From positions 10,601,821 through 10,665,820 of the forward strand of contig CM067081.1 of NCBI GenBank assembly GCA_034008185.1: a stretch of 64,000 nucleotides of DNA, written 5' to 3'. Below, in pieces: positions 23,727-38,387 of the stretch. The notes below the pieces were generated by a model. The model was not told where the DNA came from and ran no database searches. It worked only from the letters and a program-made list of their open reading frames with translations. The position numbers and the translations under genes are program-made. This DNA is from Gorsachius magnificus. Lineage: Eukaryota > Chordata > Aves > Pelecaniformes > Ardeidae. Every line of letters begins with the position of its first letter. Position 1 is the stretch's first letter.

Positions 23727-26700
23727 GGAAAGTAACTCCTTGTAATCTTGATCCTCAGGACTCTTTTCCTCCCTTCCTCCTCTCCCTCCCCATAAGCATT
23801 TGTTTACAGTTCTAATTTTCCTCCTGCAAAACAACTCTTAACAGAAAGCAACCAGCTTTGCGCAGCAGGTAGGGTTGGCAGAAGTTACTGCTAGGTTTGA
23901 ATTTACTGTTCTCTGATAAAAATAGAGAAAAATGCCTATTGCCTGCTCTGACAAGCTGGGGACAGTAAGACAGTATGAGCCCTCATGTCAGACTTCATAA
24001 AATCCATTCATGATTGGAGCCTGGATTTTTGATGATAGCTGTTGGTGTCCTCTGAAACTCTGTTTGTGTGATCAGGTAGATTTGGTACAGCAGAAAGGAT
24101 CAGATGACACTGGTCACAGAGACAGAGGAGCAGGAGATGGCAGTTCCAGGAAGAGGCCACACTTCTAATAAAAGAATCATAATGATAAAATGAAAGAATT
24201 GTTTCAGATTTTGGCACTGTCATTCTTTCTATAGGATAAACCATTGGCTTTGAATTGGATGACTTATAAGGACAAAATGAATTACAGTAATATTCACTGA
24301 GGACCAAGCGAGTATCTGGTGAGATAGGGAGAAAAGTGAAACAATCAGCATCCTATTGGCTTAAGGTTTTGTTTAAGTCCTTTTTAAAAATAAGGAATGC
24401 AATTCCTGTGTCAGGGAGTAAAGAAATTGGTCTAAAATCCATCAGCTTCCCCATGTTGCCTTTCCCCCATGAATGCCTCTCATCCCAGTCTGTGGTATTA
24501 CACTGGGCATATTTATACCATTTTAGACTCGTTAGATAGATTTCATCTCCAGCAGGAGAAATATACTCTGTTAGATAATGGGAGTAATCATCATGTACGC
24601 CAATGCTCCAGTATGGTTGCATATGTAAGCACCTAGCATTTAAAGAGGACTAATTAAGGCTGAATATTCTCTCTACTTTTATTTTCCCCGCTTGTGTATG
24701 TACATTACAACACAGCCACTAATGATGTGACATACAGTATATTAACTACAAAATGCAATAAAATCAATGCAGACTGTTTTCCCTCACATTTAAAGACATG
24801 GGGCAATTTTGTAAGACTCTTTCAGCCAGATTTCAGAGCATTTCTGGAATTTATTCACCTGAAACCCTGTAGAGAAGCTACTGACAGAGAGCCTGGGGTA
24901 TTTTTCACTGGTGGTCCCACAGAGCTCCATTCTCCATCTGCTCTGCATGCCTCTACACCTCCTCTCCTCCTGTTGCCAGGCACTCCCTCTGCCTTAGGCC
25001 AGTCACAGGATTACAAGTATGGACCTCAAGTTCTCCTCTGCTCACTTTGCTAGGTAAAAAAACATTGGCTTCAGAAACTTGCTTGCTGACTAAAACCACA
25101 CATTAGTCAGAGATAGGACAGCCCTGGCCCGAAGACAACAGGCTAAAACACACACAGAAACCTACTACCCGAGCTCCAGAGCCAGAAATGATCCAACAGA
25201 GGCATTTGTGCTAAGCCCATTGCTCCAGAGTCAGTGGCAGAGGCCCGTGCTTTGATGGCAGGCAGGTTTCTGTGCTCTCCCCGCTCTTCCCAAACAGTTT
25301 CCAGGTGGATGTGATTTGTGGTGAATAAACAACTGTGACGCTTCTAAGCAGCAATATTTTGCCAGAGGACTGTTACCCTTTTCACAGGTATGCTGGAACT
25401 GAGGCATATAACAGTCAGGAAACTAAAAAAGCTTTACTTAGGCAACTAAAGCAGTGGCCTGATTTTCTACAGCTTCGACTCCCATAAAGAGAACAGGAGC
25501 TCTGGGCACTCAGCAGAGCTGAAAAACTACCCATTAACTTCTAAATCTACAGCCATTTCACAGCTGTATCTGTTTCACACCATGCTGCTCGGTTCTCCTC
25601 AGCAGCAGAGAAGAGCCTCTCACACACAAAAAGGCAGAGGGCTTCTCAGTGCACTGATTTGTGGTTTCCTGCTTCAGAAAATGCAGCCCACGTTGCTTGG
25701 TCAAGGTCGCTCACAGATTGCCTGCTGCATCTCCCCCATCTCCCACTCCTGACCCAACTGGCTGCTAATCCTTCCCTAATATCGCTGTTGCCTATAAGAC
25801 AAAAAAAAAGAGACCATTCTCTTCATTTACATATAGAGTATAGAGTAAAACATAATTAAACCACATACTACAGATGCACTATAATAAAAAAGAGAAATAG
25901 TAAAAACAATTCTAGGCTGGCATACTTACTGCTTCACATTTAAATAATAATGTGAACTATTAAGTAAACTAGGGCATAATCAGCTGAGGTTCATTAACTT
26001 ATCTCACTGTAGAAATAGTACTACAATTCAATACAATTAGGTACATGCAAGTAGGGAACAGTGCTTTTTCTGCACCATGCTGGGCCCAGTCTTAGAGATG
26101 CTGAGGTCTTTCATCTCCCACTGACTTCTCAGAATATGCTCGCTCCCTTTCAGGAGGCACCCAGCACCACGCTGCATCCAGCCCCTCACAAAGAAATGGC
26201 CATTAAGTATGTCAGTTCACTCTGGTGCTGTTGATAGCCTTGGAATCCCCCCAAAATGCTAAGGATAGGCCAGTTCATGGAGCACATTCAGCTGGGGTTA
26301 CGTTACCTGTCTGTGTTTAAGGAGAGAAGCAATGAGGGCACGTACAAGGAGACATGTATGACATTAGCCTGCATACAGCAGGGGCTCTAGCCTGAGCAGA
26401 CCCAGAATGGCTTCCCGTAGAGAATATCCAGGCCACTGCAGGCTCCCGAAAGCCCTGGGAGAAACTGATTCTGGATCATTTAAAATAATCCAGGAAAAAT
26501 GAGAATAAGCCAAACAATCTATTTCAGGCCATCTATGGCACTTCTTCACACATGCTCCATGCCACAGCAGATTCTCCCCCACCTTCAGATGATCCTTTGA
26601 ATCTCACAAGACTTTCCTTCCTGCAGAAAGGGGGGTTAAGGCACAGAGACCCTCAAAGCGGGGTCTGTAAAATCTCATTACATTGCAAATTAACCTCTTT

Positions 26701-29700
26701 GCTACACATGTGGTCTTCTTGGCTATAAAGGAAAAGCAGATAGGGCCAAGGCCTGACCTCTGACCCCGAGGGCAAGTGGCATGCATGGCTGATGCCCATC
26801 CAGCTGAATTTCTTTCCCCTTCAGAACAGGATGGGCTTGGAAAAACTGTTTATCTGGTATGGTCCCTGGCCTGTCCAAACATGATCTGGTACGCTGGTAG
26901 GGGGCACAGGCAAAACTGCACCATGAAAGTTCAAGCATTTAAATAAACACCAAGGAAAACCACACGTCACTGCTTGACTCAATGCCTTTACCCCATTTAT
27001 TTGTCTTTGTTTTCCTAAGAGTTAGCCAAGGCAGGATTTTGATGAAGGGGATTTGGCTTGAGTTAACAGAGGATGCTGATAGATTGGAGTGAGCATCTGG
27101 AGGGTTGCTTGTGATAAATGTCTGAAGAATTTCCCTAATCTTTCTTGAAGTGCTCCTTACTATCTGAATGCTTTTGAATCTCTTGTTTCCTCAGCCTTCA
27201 TATGAGTTTGATCAGTAGAAACTCTCTTCCCTCTTCCAACTCTGTTTAGCAAGGAGATACAACATTGTACCAGATGGAGATGATGAAGGTCTCCCTGAGA
27301 TCTCCAGATGGAGAGTGGTCAAAAACCTATGCAAAAGGACATCATTCTTTTTGGACAGCATTTTAATCACAATTTCTATGGGTGAAAATAACAGCATACG
27401 GCACAAGAGAGTAGAACACACAGCTGTAGAGGGAAAAATACCTATTAAATTAATTTAGGTCAAGGTCCTTATGTATCCCTAGAATGCTTTCAGTGATTTC
27501 TCCATGTTATATGAAGAGACTATGAGTTACAGCTGTCAGTGTCTTCAAGCAAAGGGAATTGGAAAGAGATGTTCCAATGGCTCCTTTACAGCAGGCGTCA
27601 TGCAGAAAACTCAGCTTAGGATGGGTATGGTTTTAAACCTGGGAACTGTGAACAGAGTGAAGCAGAAAGTGTTTTACAAAGAGCTCAAATGAACAATTCA
27701 CAAAAAAGTCCTAAGCAAAGATCTGTTCAATAAAAGTATGGGTCAAACAACAGGTCACACAAAACTAAAGGAACTCATGTTTATATTAAATCCCTCTGTG
27801 TGTGTGCAATTAGGGATCAGAAAATTAAGCTTAATTGTCTGAATACATTCACTCTAAATTTCTCACTTGGATGCCTATACCAAGGAACTAATAAGCTGGA
27901 ACTTTAACGTCATGGAAAATTCCATAAGTCTCCCATCCAACTTTCTTCCAGATCAGGGAAGCAAACAATAGAAGGGGGAAAAAAAAAGATAATTCCATAA
28001 TACTCCACAAAAGGAAATTTTAAGAGATGAGATGTTATTTTTGATTTACTGGGATACAGTTTTGACAAATTCAATACTTTTTTTGCATAATTATCAACTT
28101 TTTGAGTTTCCAAAATAAATGTATAATAATTAAACCAGACTGAGATTAAGAAAAAAAACCCAACTTTAAAAAATGAAAAAAACTTTTGAAAAATAATAGC
28201 AGGCAAACCAATTCCCAAATGAAAACTGTTGAAGTGACATAGCATTTCCCAGCATAAAAATGTTCCTTTGGAAAGCATGTGACCCGAATACAAGGCACTT
28301 CTCTAAGCCCTGTCTGTGACAGTTTGTTTCTATGATTATAGTGCTTCAGAGGAAGTTTCTGCACTATATGTTCTATAGACATACACCATAGCTCTGTGGG
28401 TAAACATAGGAAATCTTAGGTCAAACTGAAAAAAATCTAAGTACATTTCAGGAAACAGAAAATAAGCAGTCCCTCTGGATTGCCATTCTCAAGGTTTTTC
28501 TGCAGTGCTGCTTCCATGATGTCTTGCAAATGGATTTACCAGGACTCCATAAGCCCCGGGTGATTAAACTACTGAAAACAGGGCAGAATATTCCATTGCA
28601 CATGTGTGAAGTCAATTGCTTAATCATATACAACCTCATAACTTTCAGAAGTATGTTATAGGCAATTTAGAACTGGGCAAAGCCCAACTGCTCCTTTTTT
28701 ATTCACTGCAGTTTACCATATCCAGATCGAACCAAAACATTTTCCTTTTTTTCATGTTTTCCTTTCTTTGTTATGCTTGCAAAACATTTCAGCTCCCATT
28801 ATTCACTTTCTACACCCCAACAAATAAGTTAAATTACTGACTCACCTGCACACACAACTAACTGCCCGCTTTTCTACCCTGATCATACAGCCCTGCACGT
28901 AATGTAAATTAGCAAAACTAATTTGGTTTTCATGATTATGCTAATGAATACTTCCTTTTTAACATGCTTTGAGATCTACTGATGCAAGGCATTATATCAG
29001 AGTTGGCATTAACATGTACTATGTATTTATACCATTATTATACCTCTTATAAATATAATTGATTTTCCATGTTATTAAAATTCTCTGTACACTTGTAAAA
29101 ATTCCCACTCAAGTACCTCAAAATCAGGTGCATTGTTTCTGTTTTTTGGACATTCTAATTAATCTGTTACATTGTTGTGATTAAAGCTTTTCAGAGTTCT
29201 GGTTCTTGTGATATAATCACCATCATTTTTACTCATTAGTGGTTGATGGTAGTGACCACAAAGTGCTCAGCGATTTCCAGACATTCATAAGGGGGAATAA
29301 CTGCCCTAAGGAGCTGAGAGTCCAAAAAAGAGCTCGTTAAAACAGTATTTATTTTTTTGGATTCACTGAAAATTTGTATGAGACCCATTCATCTTTTGCT
29401 TTAAAGGTTTTGCTCTGCAGAAGCCACAATATGGAGCTTAGTTAAGAAACAAGCCTGTAAAGCAAGAATGAGTGTGTGCACATGTTCTGGGAAATGCACT
29501 GCAGTCTCTCTCTCATACTTAAATTCTCAGTTTTCTATGTCTGGCTAAGGTGGAGCACACAGAGTCACAGCAAGAAGGTGCTGGTCTTGTGTCACAGGCA
29601 GCCTTTGCCTGCTGCTGTTCCCCAAGGACCCTTTCCAAAGCTGCGGATGCTTAAGCAGTGCCTTTATCTGGAAGAGCACACAAAAAAATCACATCCTGTA

Positions 29701-31723
29701 ACCTTAGGTCAGATGCCTGACCTAGGAAAGGATTTTCTCTGGCTTTATGTGGGTATAATGAAATCCCTGCATAAAACACTTCTTAAAAATCAGCTGCCCA
29801 CACCTGACCTGCTCTCTCCAGAGACTGTATCCCCTCAACCACAAGCTTTCAAGATCATCAAGGGCTAGGAAGGTGTGTGCATGGTGTGGGGGGGCAGATT
29901 TTATGATTGTAAAATAGCTGAAGGGATTTTCCTCTGGTTTTACAAATCTATTGATATAGTAGTCCAACAAAAGATCTCAGCCAGGATTTTTTTCAGTCTA
30001 AGCCTGGAACAATGAAGAGGGGAAACTGAGCTTTCATGAAAAATAGAAATTATTTGTAACTGGCAACCAGTGCACAGCTGCAATTTGAACCAAAGGACAA
30101 AGCACACTTTTTGGGGTTTTATTTTAACATGTTCTGTTATTTGATTAATGTAGTTTTTATTAGTCTATCAGTATCTGGGGTTTCATTATATTTGTGCGGC
30201 ATCTCAGAAAACAAATTGTGCTTTTGAGCAAGCTCAGGTCTCTCAAAGCAGTTTTGAGATGTGATAATGGAAATGTCTCAAGTCCATCTTCTCACTCTTT
30301 CTCCCTCTGCATCTTTGCTATTAATAAAAACGTGCAGCCTACAAAATGTGTATGATCTCAGACAAGCAGATTGAATAGCTTTGTCTTTTATATTTAGTTG
30401 ATAGGCAGCATGAGACCCAAATCTTAATATTCTTTTTTTATCCTTTTGAATCAGGAAGTGGTTCTCTAGATTTCTACTGTCCCCTGTCCAGTTCTTCTTC
30501 AAAACTGATTTTAATGTACCTGTTTTGAGCAACATTACCTAATTTCCTAGAACTACATGCAAGACCAATTTGTAGTAAGTTAAAAAGACATTTTGGAAAC
30601 AGTGACTTATTTAAGGCTGGAACAACAAAACATATACATTCCCAAATCTGCCATGTCCACCCAATTTGACATATTTATCAAGTAAAACATATTTTAGATA
30701 ATTTAGATAATACTTCTAGAAGTGTTTTAATCAGGTGCTGAAACTAGTCTGTACTCTTCCTAATGGGATTTAGAGAGCAGGGCTAGCAGTAAACAAAGAA
30801 GCAAATGAAATAAACCCCATTAATTAGGGTGAAACAGTAATGGAGCAGTTCTGGTTTTACAGATGGGCAAGATGTCTGATTGAATTTCCCAAGCTATGCA
30901 GATTGGCTGCAGATGGTGTGGAAAGTGGTCCAGAACTCAGAATTCATATAATCAAAAACACGCTTAGATCCAAACAAGAATGTTTTCTCATGTGATGCTG
31001 TATAGCTTGCAACCTTATCACAAGCATTTGGTAACTTTTCAAATCAAACCATAACATAAACCTGACACAACACAGCATTCAGCAAGGGCTCTCATTAATG
31101 GTGCTATTATATCTAATAATTCAATAACAGCACAGCTCCTGGAGGCAAGTTAATTTACTCCCAAGTTATAATTTCCTATTGAAAATGCCGACTGATAAAT
31201 GCATGGGCCAACTGGAGATCTCAGGAGAAGAGCACTCACTGAGTAGGCAGTATATGAGCAACACCTGTTTTCCTTGAGAAAATAAAACTGGATGAACTTA
31301 TTGCCAGTGAAAATATCCTGAAGAATTCTGCAAAATGGTAATATATTGTACACCGAAAACTCTTCAGATCTGAATCTAAACTTCTGCATGTTCCTTTGAT
31401 CTGGAAATTAGACTGTATTCCTGAAATTTTGTTTGCAATACCAACACATTAGAGAACAAAAGTCTTCTGTAAAGAGAACTGTGTAAATATAGTGACCTCT
31501 TACCCTCTGCAAGGACACTGAGATTCTTCTGCTGACTTCAGAAGCCAGCAAATAGAGGACTGCCCCCTTCAACCCTGTTCAGCTTGCAAGTTCATAATCT
31601 TTTTTACAAGGGTGTTGCTTACATTTTAATTTGAACATAATAAACCCTCTTTGAATATCTATTACAGGTCCCTTGATATTATTCTGGTGTTGTGAAAAGG
31701 CAAAAAAAATGTGCAAACCTTAC
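23727..31723. other. Long gene-poor stretch
   Basis: Eight kilobases of AT-rich sequence in which I recognise no repeat family, RNA gene or supported exon. A few splice-like sites exist (for example a GTGAGT-type donor on the minus strand at about 28848) but their open stretches are too short to judge. Confidence 0.4.
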
Positions 31724-31790
31724 CTATGCTCTTGTCTGACATTAAAGCTCCTTGCCTCATTATCCTCCTCAGGAAGAACGAGAAAGTATG
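31724..31790 (-). CDS. Candidate small internal coding exon (exon 3 of those seen)
   Basis: Sixty-seven bases on the minus strand with a donor reading CATAG|GTAAGG (GTAAGG at 31718-31723) and an acceptor GTTCAG just above 31790. Its 22 codons read HTFSFFLRRIMRQ...DKSI, basic with a hydrophobic start. It enters in phase 0, as the exon at 39988-40191 leaves, and exits with one extra base, exactly what the exon at 14151-14371 needs; the joined codon is Gly. The pyrimidine tract of the acceptor is only moderate, and a second acceptor-like site lies inside the exon, so this is the weakest of the four exons. The phase fit is the main support. Confidence 0.42.
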
Positions 31791-34700
31791 CTGAACGCCT
31801 AGAATCAAGTACTGCATGGGATATGATACTTTTTGTGCTCTTCCTGACACCTGCGCCTAGACCTGACCTCGCCTTAGCTCACACTAGGACAGCAGATGTG
31901 GCATTTCTTCAATGAATTTAACTCACCCAGTGCAGCCTTCACCTCTGCACCAAATAAACTTAATCTGATGGAAGAAAGGTTGGGATTGACTGAGAACCAG
32001 GCTCAGTGGCTCTGCATAGGTGTACATAAGACTTCAGCTGTGCCTTTGGGGCTTTTTTCCCCCCCTCCTTTCTCTTCTAATAATAAAGGAGAGATGCAGT
32101 TTTCAAATTCTACAGTCTTTGAGATAAATATCAACCAGAAAAATTAGCACACTAAGTTATGTAAGACATTAGATCATGATAAGAAAATACACAGCAAGAC
32201 TTAGGTAATTAGCCAGTATAATGAGAATTGTTAATTTTTGCAGGAACAATTTATAAAGTTACTCAAGTCCAAGAATTTGTCATTGATTCTATTCTAATAG
32301 ACTGGCACTGTTTGAAGGTAGCTAGGCATCTAGAAGTAGAGCAAGAAAAGAAATAAAAATTAATCTCATATATTAATTTGTACACTCAGAAGTGAATCAC
32401 ATTTTATGTAAAGGCAGTGAGCCTTGGCAGAGAGGTTCACAAAGAATGAGCTATCAGTGGAAGTTTAATTTTTATATTCCTCTCAAAAGGTCTTAATTAG
32501 CAGGGAAGGATGAAAGTGAGCTTGAAAGAAAATCACCAAAGACACTCTGGGAAAAGAAATGCCATTAAACAAATCCCCATCTCTTGGCACTTTAAAACTG
32601 AATGTGACAAATGATGGCCTAAAATACAATTGATAGATATTCTGCACTAAGCCTTCTCCACTCAGGCCTTACTAGAGTTTACAGCTGGGAGACAAGATAG
32701 ATATAAAGTCTTTGAGGGGAAGAAAGAAAGAAGAAAAAGAAAAGGAATGGGAAAATGAAAAGGAAAAGCTCCATATTGTAAGGAAAATTCACAAGTGAGA
32801 AATACCTTGTGAAGGTATTTCCATGGGAGAGGGAAAAATCTGTTTCAGAAGTAGCTGTCAGCTGCCAACCACCAGCTGAAATGCTCTTGTCGGTTTCCAT
32901 TTCCAGCAGAAAAGGAGTTTCTGGCAGAAGGCAAAATTTGACAAATTTCCCTCCAGCTGGGCTGCAGGGCTGGGGCACTCGGGGAGCCGTGCTGCCTTTG
33001 CAGCAGCTCTGATTTACTTCCTCCACCATTTTTGTCAGATTCAGATAAATTTTGCTTTCTTCCTAAAAGCAGAGCTGAATAGGAAAACAGTCTTCCCAGT
33101 CAAAAACTACAGAGACATCACTTTGGGTTTTTTTGAATCACAACTAACATTTTCAGCAGAATTGAAAACTAAATTTTGAACAGCTCCAGGTTTCTCTAGT
33201 TTTGTGGAATTAGAGAAGTCTGGAAATTATTCTATAAACAATGTATAAATCTCTGGATAAGAGAAAATATCTGTGGCCTATGATATAGTGCTAGAAAGTA
33301 ATGAAGAATGAACGAACAGAAGTCACTGCATCAGATAATCAGGCAGCAGGTTAAAAAGGTGAACAAATGGAAATACATTTTTTTTGCACTAGAAGTATTA
33401 AACTGTGAAAGTCGTTAACACAATTCAGAAAAGCCAATGGATTCAAAACAGGAATCCTCATACTGATGGAAAGGAGTTCCAATTTAACAGGATGGACCAC
33501 ATGAAACTTCTTAGTTCAGGAAGTCCTTAAAATTAACCCCAAAAGCCAGGAAAGTTTGTGCAACATTGACATTGTTTTTTATTCTGCTTCTCTAAGCACG
33601 TAACACTGGCTACTGTCAGGAGGAGGATACCAGGACGACAGACTATTGGACTGAACTGGTTTGGCAGTTTCTATAATCATACAGAGCAACAGAAAGTGGT
33701 ATTCCAACTCAGAGGCACTGGCCATTGAAGGCTGTTCCATGTAGTGACACTGGAAAGACATGCAAAAAACAAAGTCTTAACTCATTTTTAGCAGAGGCTT
33801 ATCTTCAGCTTGTTAAGGAGAGCTTACACATATGAATCATCACATCTTAAGAGGAAAGTGAACATTTCCAGAAGACAAGTCTGCCTGCTAGGTTAGTTTT
33901 ATCAAAATCCCAGCTCAAATATAACTAAATTTCTCACTTGTTATTAAAACTTCTGAAGACTCAGGAGTTTTTTGAACAAAAATATTCTTGCTTACTACAT
34001 ATCCTTTCCTCTTTCGGCTTACCATAGTTTCTTCTAAGACTAAAAATGCACCACTCTTCCAAATTAAAAATATAAATCGCATCTGAATGCATTTGATTTG
34101 AATCTGGTTAAGATCAAATATTTTGAGTTGAGTCTCACTCTCTTCTTGAGACCCACAAAGAGAAAAAGAAATAGTTAATAAACCCTTTTCTTTATCAAAG
34201 TGATTTCAAACCAAAAAATAATAAACTGAATAGTACCTCAGAATACTAAAAATTGGATACCAATTTTCACCTCAGTTACAAAAAATTCCTTTTTGACTTT
34301 GGCTTACTTAATTCAACTGTGTTCCATTTCTTCATTTATCAAATTACAGAACAGTTTCCTGGATTGCTATAAAATTCTGTTTTTGCAATGTCTTCTGAGG
34401 ACCATACAGTGAGCAATGTAGACAGAAAGAAATAAAAACCATAAATTGCTTCTATTTCACAGGAAAGTGAGACAATTACTAAAAACTGTGGATGGAGCTA
34501 CTTATGTTGAATTCACTTAATAACCAATGCTTACAAAATTTTGGCATCAGTGGGAACCTCTTTTTTTAAAAAAACAGTGGTTATCTATGCACTGTATACT
34601 GTCAAACTTTATGCTCTTACATAATAAAGTTTCGTGGGGATGATCCAGGCTTTAATTTTCTTTAAAATGAAGATTTTGGACAAAGATATGTGCATGAGAA

Positions 34701-36869
34701 AAAGAAGACTTTTTGAAGGTTATTATGCATTTCATTTTTATTGCATGTTTTGGAAGAAGGCCCTTGAGATGAATGCCAAATAGCTAGTCAAACTCATACT
34801 TAAAAGAGAGTGTGCTAAGTTCAAATAAGCTGATAATAAATGCTAATGATGGTCATTGCTTGTTTGCTTTTCTGAGCAAAGATCTATCTGCTTATACACA
34901 GGAGAAGGAATGTTTAGATCAGGTTTTACAATAACTGTGTGCAAAGTCCTCAGCAGTTTTTTATCGGTATAAACCTTATTAAAAGTTTCAGGTTCTTATG
35001 TGCATCATACTATAGATGATCTCACAAATTACACGCACAGCTCCTGGCTTCTCCACCCAGAAGATAATAACCTTCGGGTGGATTGACTATACCATTGCTA
35101 TGGTTCAGATTATAAAAGTCAATAAAATGAGATCTGAAACTCAACATTGTAAATGTTGTTTAAAAAACCTGTATAGGTAGACGTAAAGGTTAAGCCTCCA
35201 TATGAAGATATATAATCTAAACCAATGAAAACATTACAGCACATAGAAATGAGGGGAAATAAAAAAAAATAAATATCTACAAACCTGGGAATTATACTTG
35301 GATCTCCTAAGTCCTAAAATAGACTTTGTTCTTCCATTGTAAAAAAGCTTCTATCCAAGGTGTGCCCAAGTCCCAGTAACTATCATGTTTTACATCCCTA
35401 AAGTTGATGCTTCTTCAAGTATTGGAATGCATTTTGCGTATGTTAGCACCTTTGCCTGGCATCCACACTAAAGAACAGATTCATTTATCCTAACTGAGCA
35501 CACCCCAGTAAGATGTTTAAATTAGCAGTATAGTCATTTTAAGGAGAAGCTCATTTCGTCTGCCTTTAGTCATTTGAAAGCTTGACACGTAGTCCAACAT
35601 GGTCATCTCTCAAGCTGGTGGAGGCAGTCATCTCTAGAAGATTAATACCATTCTACACCGGTATCTAAAACAGAGTCACTCCTCGTGATCTGTCTATTGA
35701 ATACAGAAAGAATCTACTATTCATGCTGAGACTTAGATAACTTTGATAGCTAATATGAATGAGATGAATGAACCCCTACCTTCTTTTGTAGTCAAGGGAC
35801 AAAGGCACTGCCAATGGACGAAACAGTTACTTACAAACTGAATCACCTTCTTGGACATGGCATTCAGTGAAATTTATTTATGATAGATTACCTTCTGTTG
35901 TCAAACTGTCCTTTGCTTTTTTTTTTAATCAGAAATATAGCTTGACATGATTTTTCTTTCTGGATTAAAAAATGTCAAGCAAAACCTCACTTTCTTTCCC
36001 ATTTTTACGATTCATCAAAATATTTCTGAAATAACTCACATAGAATCTACTCAGAATATTTATGGGTTTATTTTGAGATTAATTTTAAAAAATGGGAAAA
36101 ATATTCCTTCAATCATCTTTAATTCAATAACCTTTAATTTAAAAATCCTTCTGAAGTAAGGACTATACTACTGTAGTGGTTAAAAAACTGCAGTTGCTTC
36201 TGTAAGAACATGGCTAGTACTCTGTCCATGGTGTTTTGGCCAAATTCCAAGGCAAGTAATTACATTTACATACCTAAATTCACCCTGGTTGTTTCATCTG
36301 GATACTGCAATATTCTGTAAGCTCGTTTAGTTAATTTAGAACCCACATGAACAGCATAGGTTCAAAAGTTCAATTTAAACTTTATTAGGTTTGCGGTCCG
36401 CTTAATAATACTTAGCACTTAATTAATCTGCACAACACCCTTGCGAGCTACTTAAGTTAGTATTACCAGGAGAGTCTGTGAAATAGGAACAAAACAGAGT
36501 CAGGAAGAAAAATGTCCATCCTGTAATGCCATCTTTCATACTCAAATGGGTGTTCAGGTGCCTATAGCACTCATTTTTAGTTCAATGGTATTTAGTCTTG
36601 AAAAGCCATTAAATCAAAGAAAAGCACACAAAAGGCAATGTGGCTGTCTACCTCATTTTATGATTTCAGTGTGCCTATGCATACGCCCAACAAAAGTAAA
36701 AAAAAAATTGAACACATTCTCCTTTTTCCTTTCATATATGGAAGCACTGGATCCATACACAGAATAGCGAAATTTCTGTGATGGGAAAAAAGTCATTAAC
36801 AGCAATAAGGTCATACTCCAATGATGTGAGTACCTGATTGACATACTCCTCATACCACTCATTAGTGGT

Positions 36870-37705
36870 ATAGAATCATAGAATCGTTTAAGTTGGAAAA
36901 GACCTTTAAGATCATCAAGTCCAACTGCTAACCTAACCCTGCCATCCCACCACTAAACCATGTCCCTAAGCACCTTATCTACACATCTTTTAAATAGCTC
37001 CAGGGATGAGGACTCCACCACTTCCCTGGGCAGCCCATTCCAATGCTTGACAACCCTTTTGGTGAAGAATGTTTTCCTAATGTCTAACCTAAACATGCCC
37101 TGGAGCAACTTGAGGCCATTTCCCCTCGTCCTATCGCCCGTTACCAGGGAGAAGAGATTGCCCCCCACCTCACTACCCCCTCCTGTCAGGCAGCTGTAGA
37201 GGGTGATAAGGTCTCCCCTCAGCCTCCTCTTCTCCAGGCTAAACAACCCCAGTTCCTTCAGCTGTTCCCCATCAGATTTGTGCTCCAGACCCCTCACCAG
37301 CTTTGTTGCTCTCTTCTGGACATGTTCCAGCAGCGCAATGTCTTTCTTGTAGTGAGGGGCCCAACACTGAACACAGTATTCGAGGTGCAGCCTCACCAGT
37401 GCCAAGTACAGGGGCACAAACTCCCCACTCCTGCTGGCCACACTATTCCTGATACAGGCCAGGATGCCATTGGCCCTCTTGACCACCTGGGCACACTGCT
37501 AGCTCATGTTCAGCTGGCTGTCAACCAGCACCCCTGGGTCCTTTTCCACCAGGCAGCTTTCCAGCCACTCTTCCCCAAGCCTGCAGCTTTGCATGGGGTT
37601 GTTGTGACCCAAGTGCAGGACCTGGCAATTGGCCTTATTGAACCTCATACAGTTGGCCTTGGCCCATCCTGTCCAGGTCCCTCTGCAGAGCCCTCTGTAT
37701 GATGC
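36870..37705 (-). mobile_element. CR1 LINE copy F, 5'-truncated, minus strand
   Basis: About 835 bases with the 3' tail at 36870-36884 and the truncated 5' end near 37705. The minus strand keeps an open stretch of 177 codons (36953-37486) covering the C-terminal region of ORF2, ending [14 protein letters not shown], close to copy H. The part beyond 37486 carries a stop and runs to the region before the second catalytic block. The subfamily is the same as copy H by the shared 3' end (GTTGGACT..GATGATCTTAAAGGTC type). Confidence 0.92.
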
Positions 37706-37958
37706 GAGGCATCTTGTGGGGACCTAAAAGACCAGCCATCTTTGGTAAAAAAACACTGAGTCTCATCCTCTGAAGCATGAGAAATCCTCTGTGTTCAAAT
37801 TCCCCTATGTCAGCACCATGACAGTAAACAGACTGGTGTAATAGTAGGCATGTCCAAATGAAGAAGCAGGCAGTGCATTTGCAGGTTGTCTGAGAAGCTG
37901 CCGTGTGAAAAAGAAGTGGGTGGAGGAGGGCTCATAGGCGCTTCTGAGATCGCATTAC
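37706..37958. other. Spacer between CR1 copy F and the next LTR
   Basis: Short unique stretch with no recognised feature. Confidence 0.4.
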
Positions 37959-38129
37959 CCTTCTGTTACGATCCAATTCTGTTTGGACGAGAGGAAGGCC
38001 CCCTTGCTTTCTAACCTACCTCAGACAAGTCTGGGAGGCCAGGGGTGGCTAGACCAACTCTCGTTTCAGGTTCGATCCCTTTGAGCGAGATTAAGACACA
38101 AACGAGGTCAGATGTCGTAAGTCCACCCA

Positions 38130-38135
38130 TTTATT
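38130..38135 (-). terminator. AATAAA signal of the minus-strand LTR
   Basis: Reads AATAAA on the minus strand, about 255 bases downstream of the TATA box, as a polyadenylation signal within the R region would. Confidence 0.45.
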
Positions 38136-38387
38136 AATTGTTCGGGGGAAAGAGAGAAAGCAGCGACAGGAAAGGAAGGAAGGAAAGATAAGAAATAAAG
38201 CAAGAGGTCCGGACAGAAGAGAGCAGTCACCACCATGGATCCGTGGCATCCCGGGGGTCCATGCTTCTGGGGTTTTTGGTGATCTCACACGGAATCTTCG
38301 GTGGTCTCTTCATGAGGTCGGTGATCTTCCTCCGGCATCTTTGATGGTCTTCCACGAGGTCCTCCCGCAGTCTGAGACTGCAGCCTT

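Larger units (their letters stand above)
14372..31723 (-). other. Inferred intron (17.4 kb) of the minus-strand gene
   Basis: Interval between two phase-compatible exon candidates. It contains a 39-bp tandem duplication (15287-15364), CR1 copies E and D, an old CR1/L3-like fragment (21465-21720), a solo LTR (23166-23721) and otherwise AT-rich unique sequence. Between 23.7 and 31.7 kb I see no recognisable element. Its status as intron is inference. Confidence 0.4.

Noticed and set aside
28448..28639. Minus-strand open frames with an apparent coding feel
   Set aside because: No convincing acceptor or donor in a consistent frame; stops cut the most protein-like reading.
36834..36862. Minus-strand stretch ending in a CAG|GTACTCAC donor with a protein-like open frame (NEWYEEYVNQ)
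   Set aside because: CR1 copy F starts a few bases upstream, leaving no room for an acceptor, and the frame reads on past the donor without change. Probably chance, though an exon broken by the CR1 cannot be excluded.
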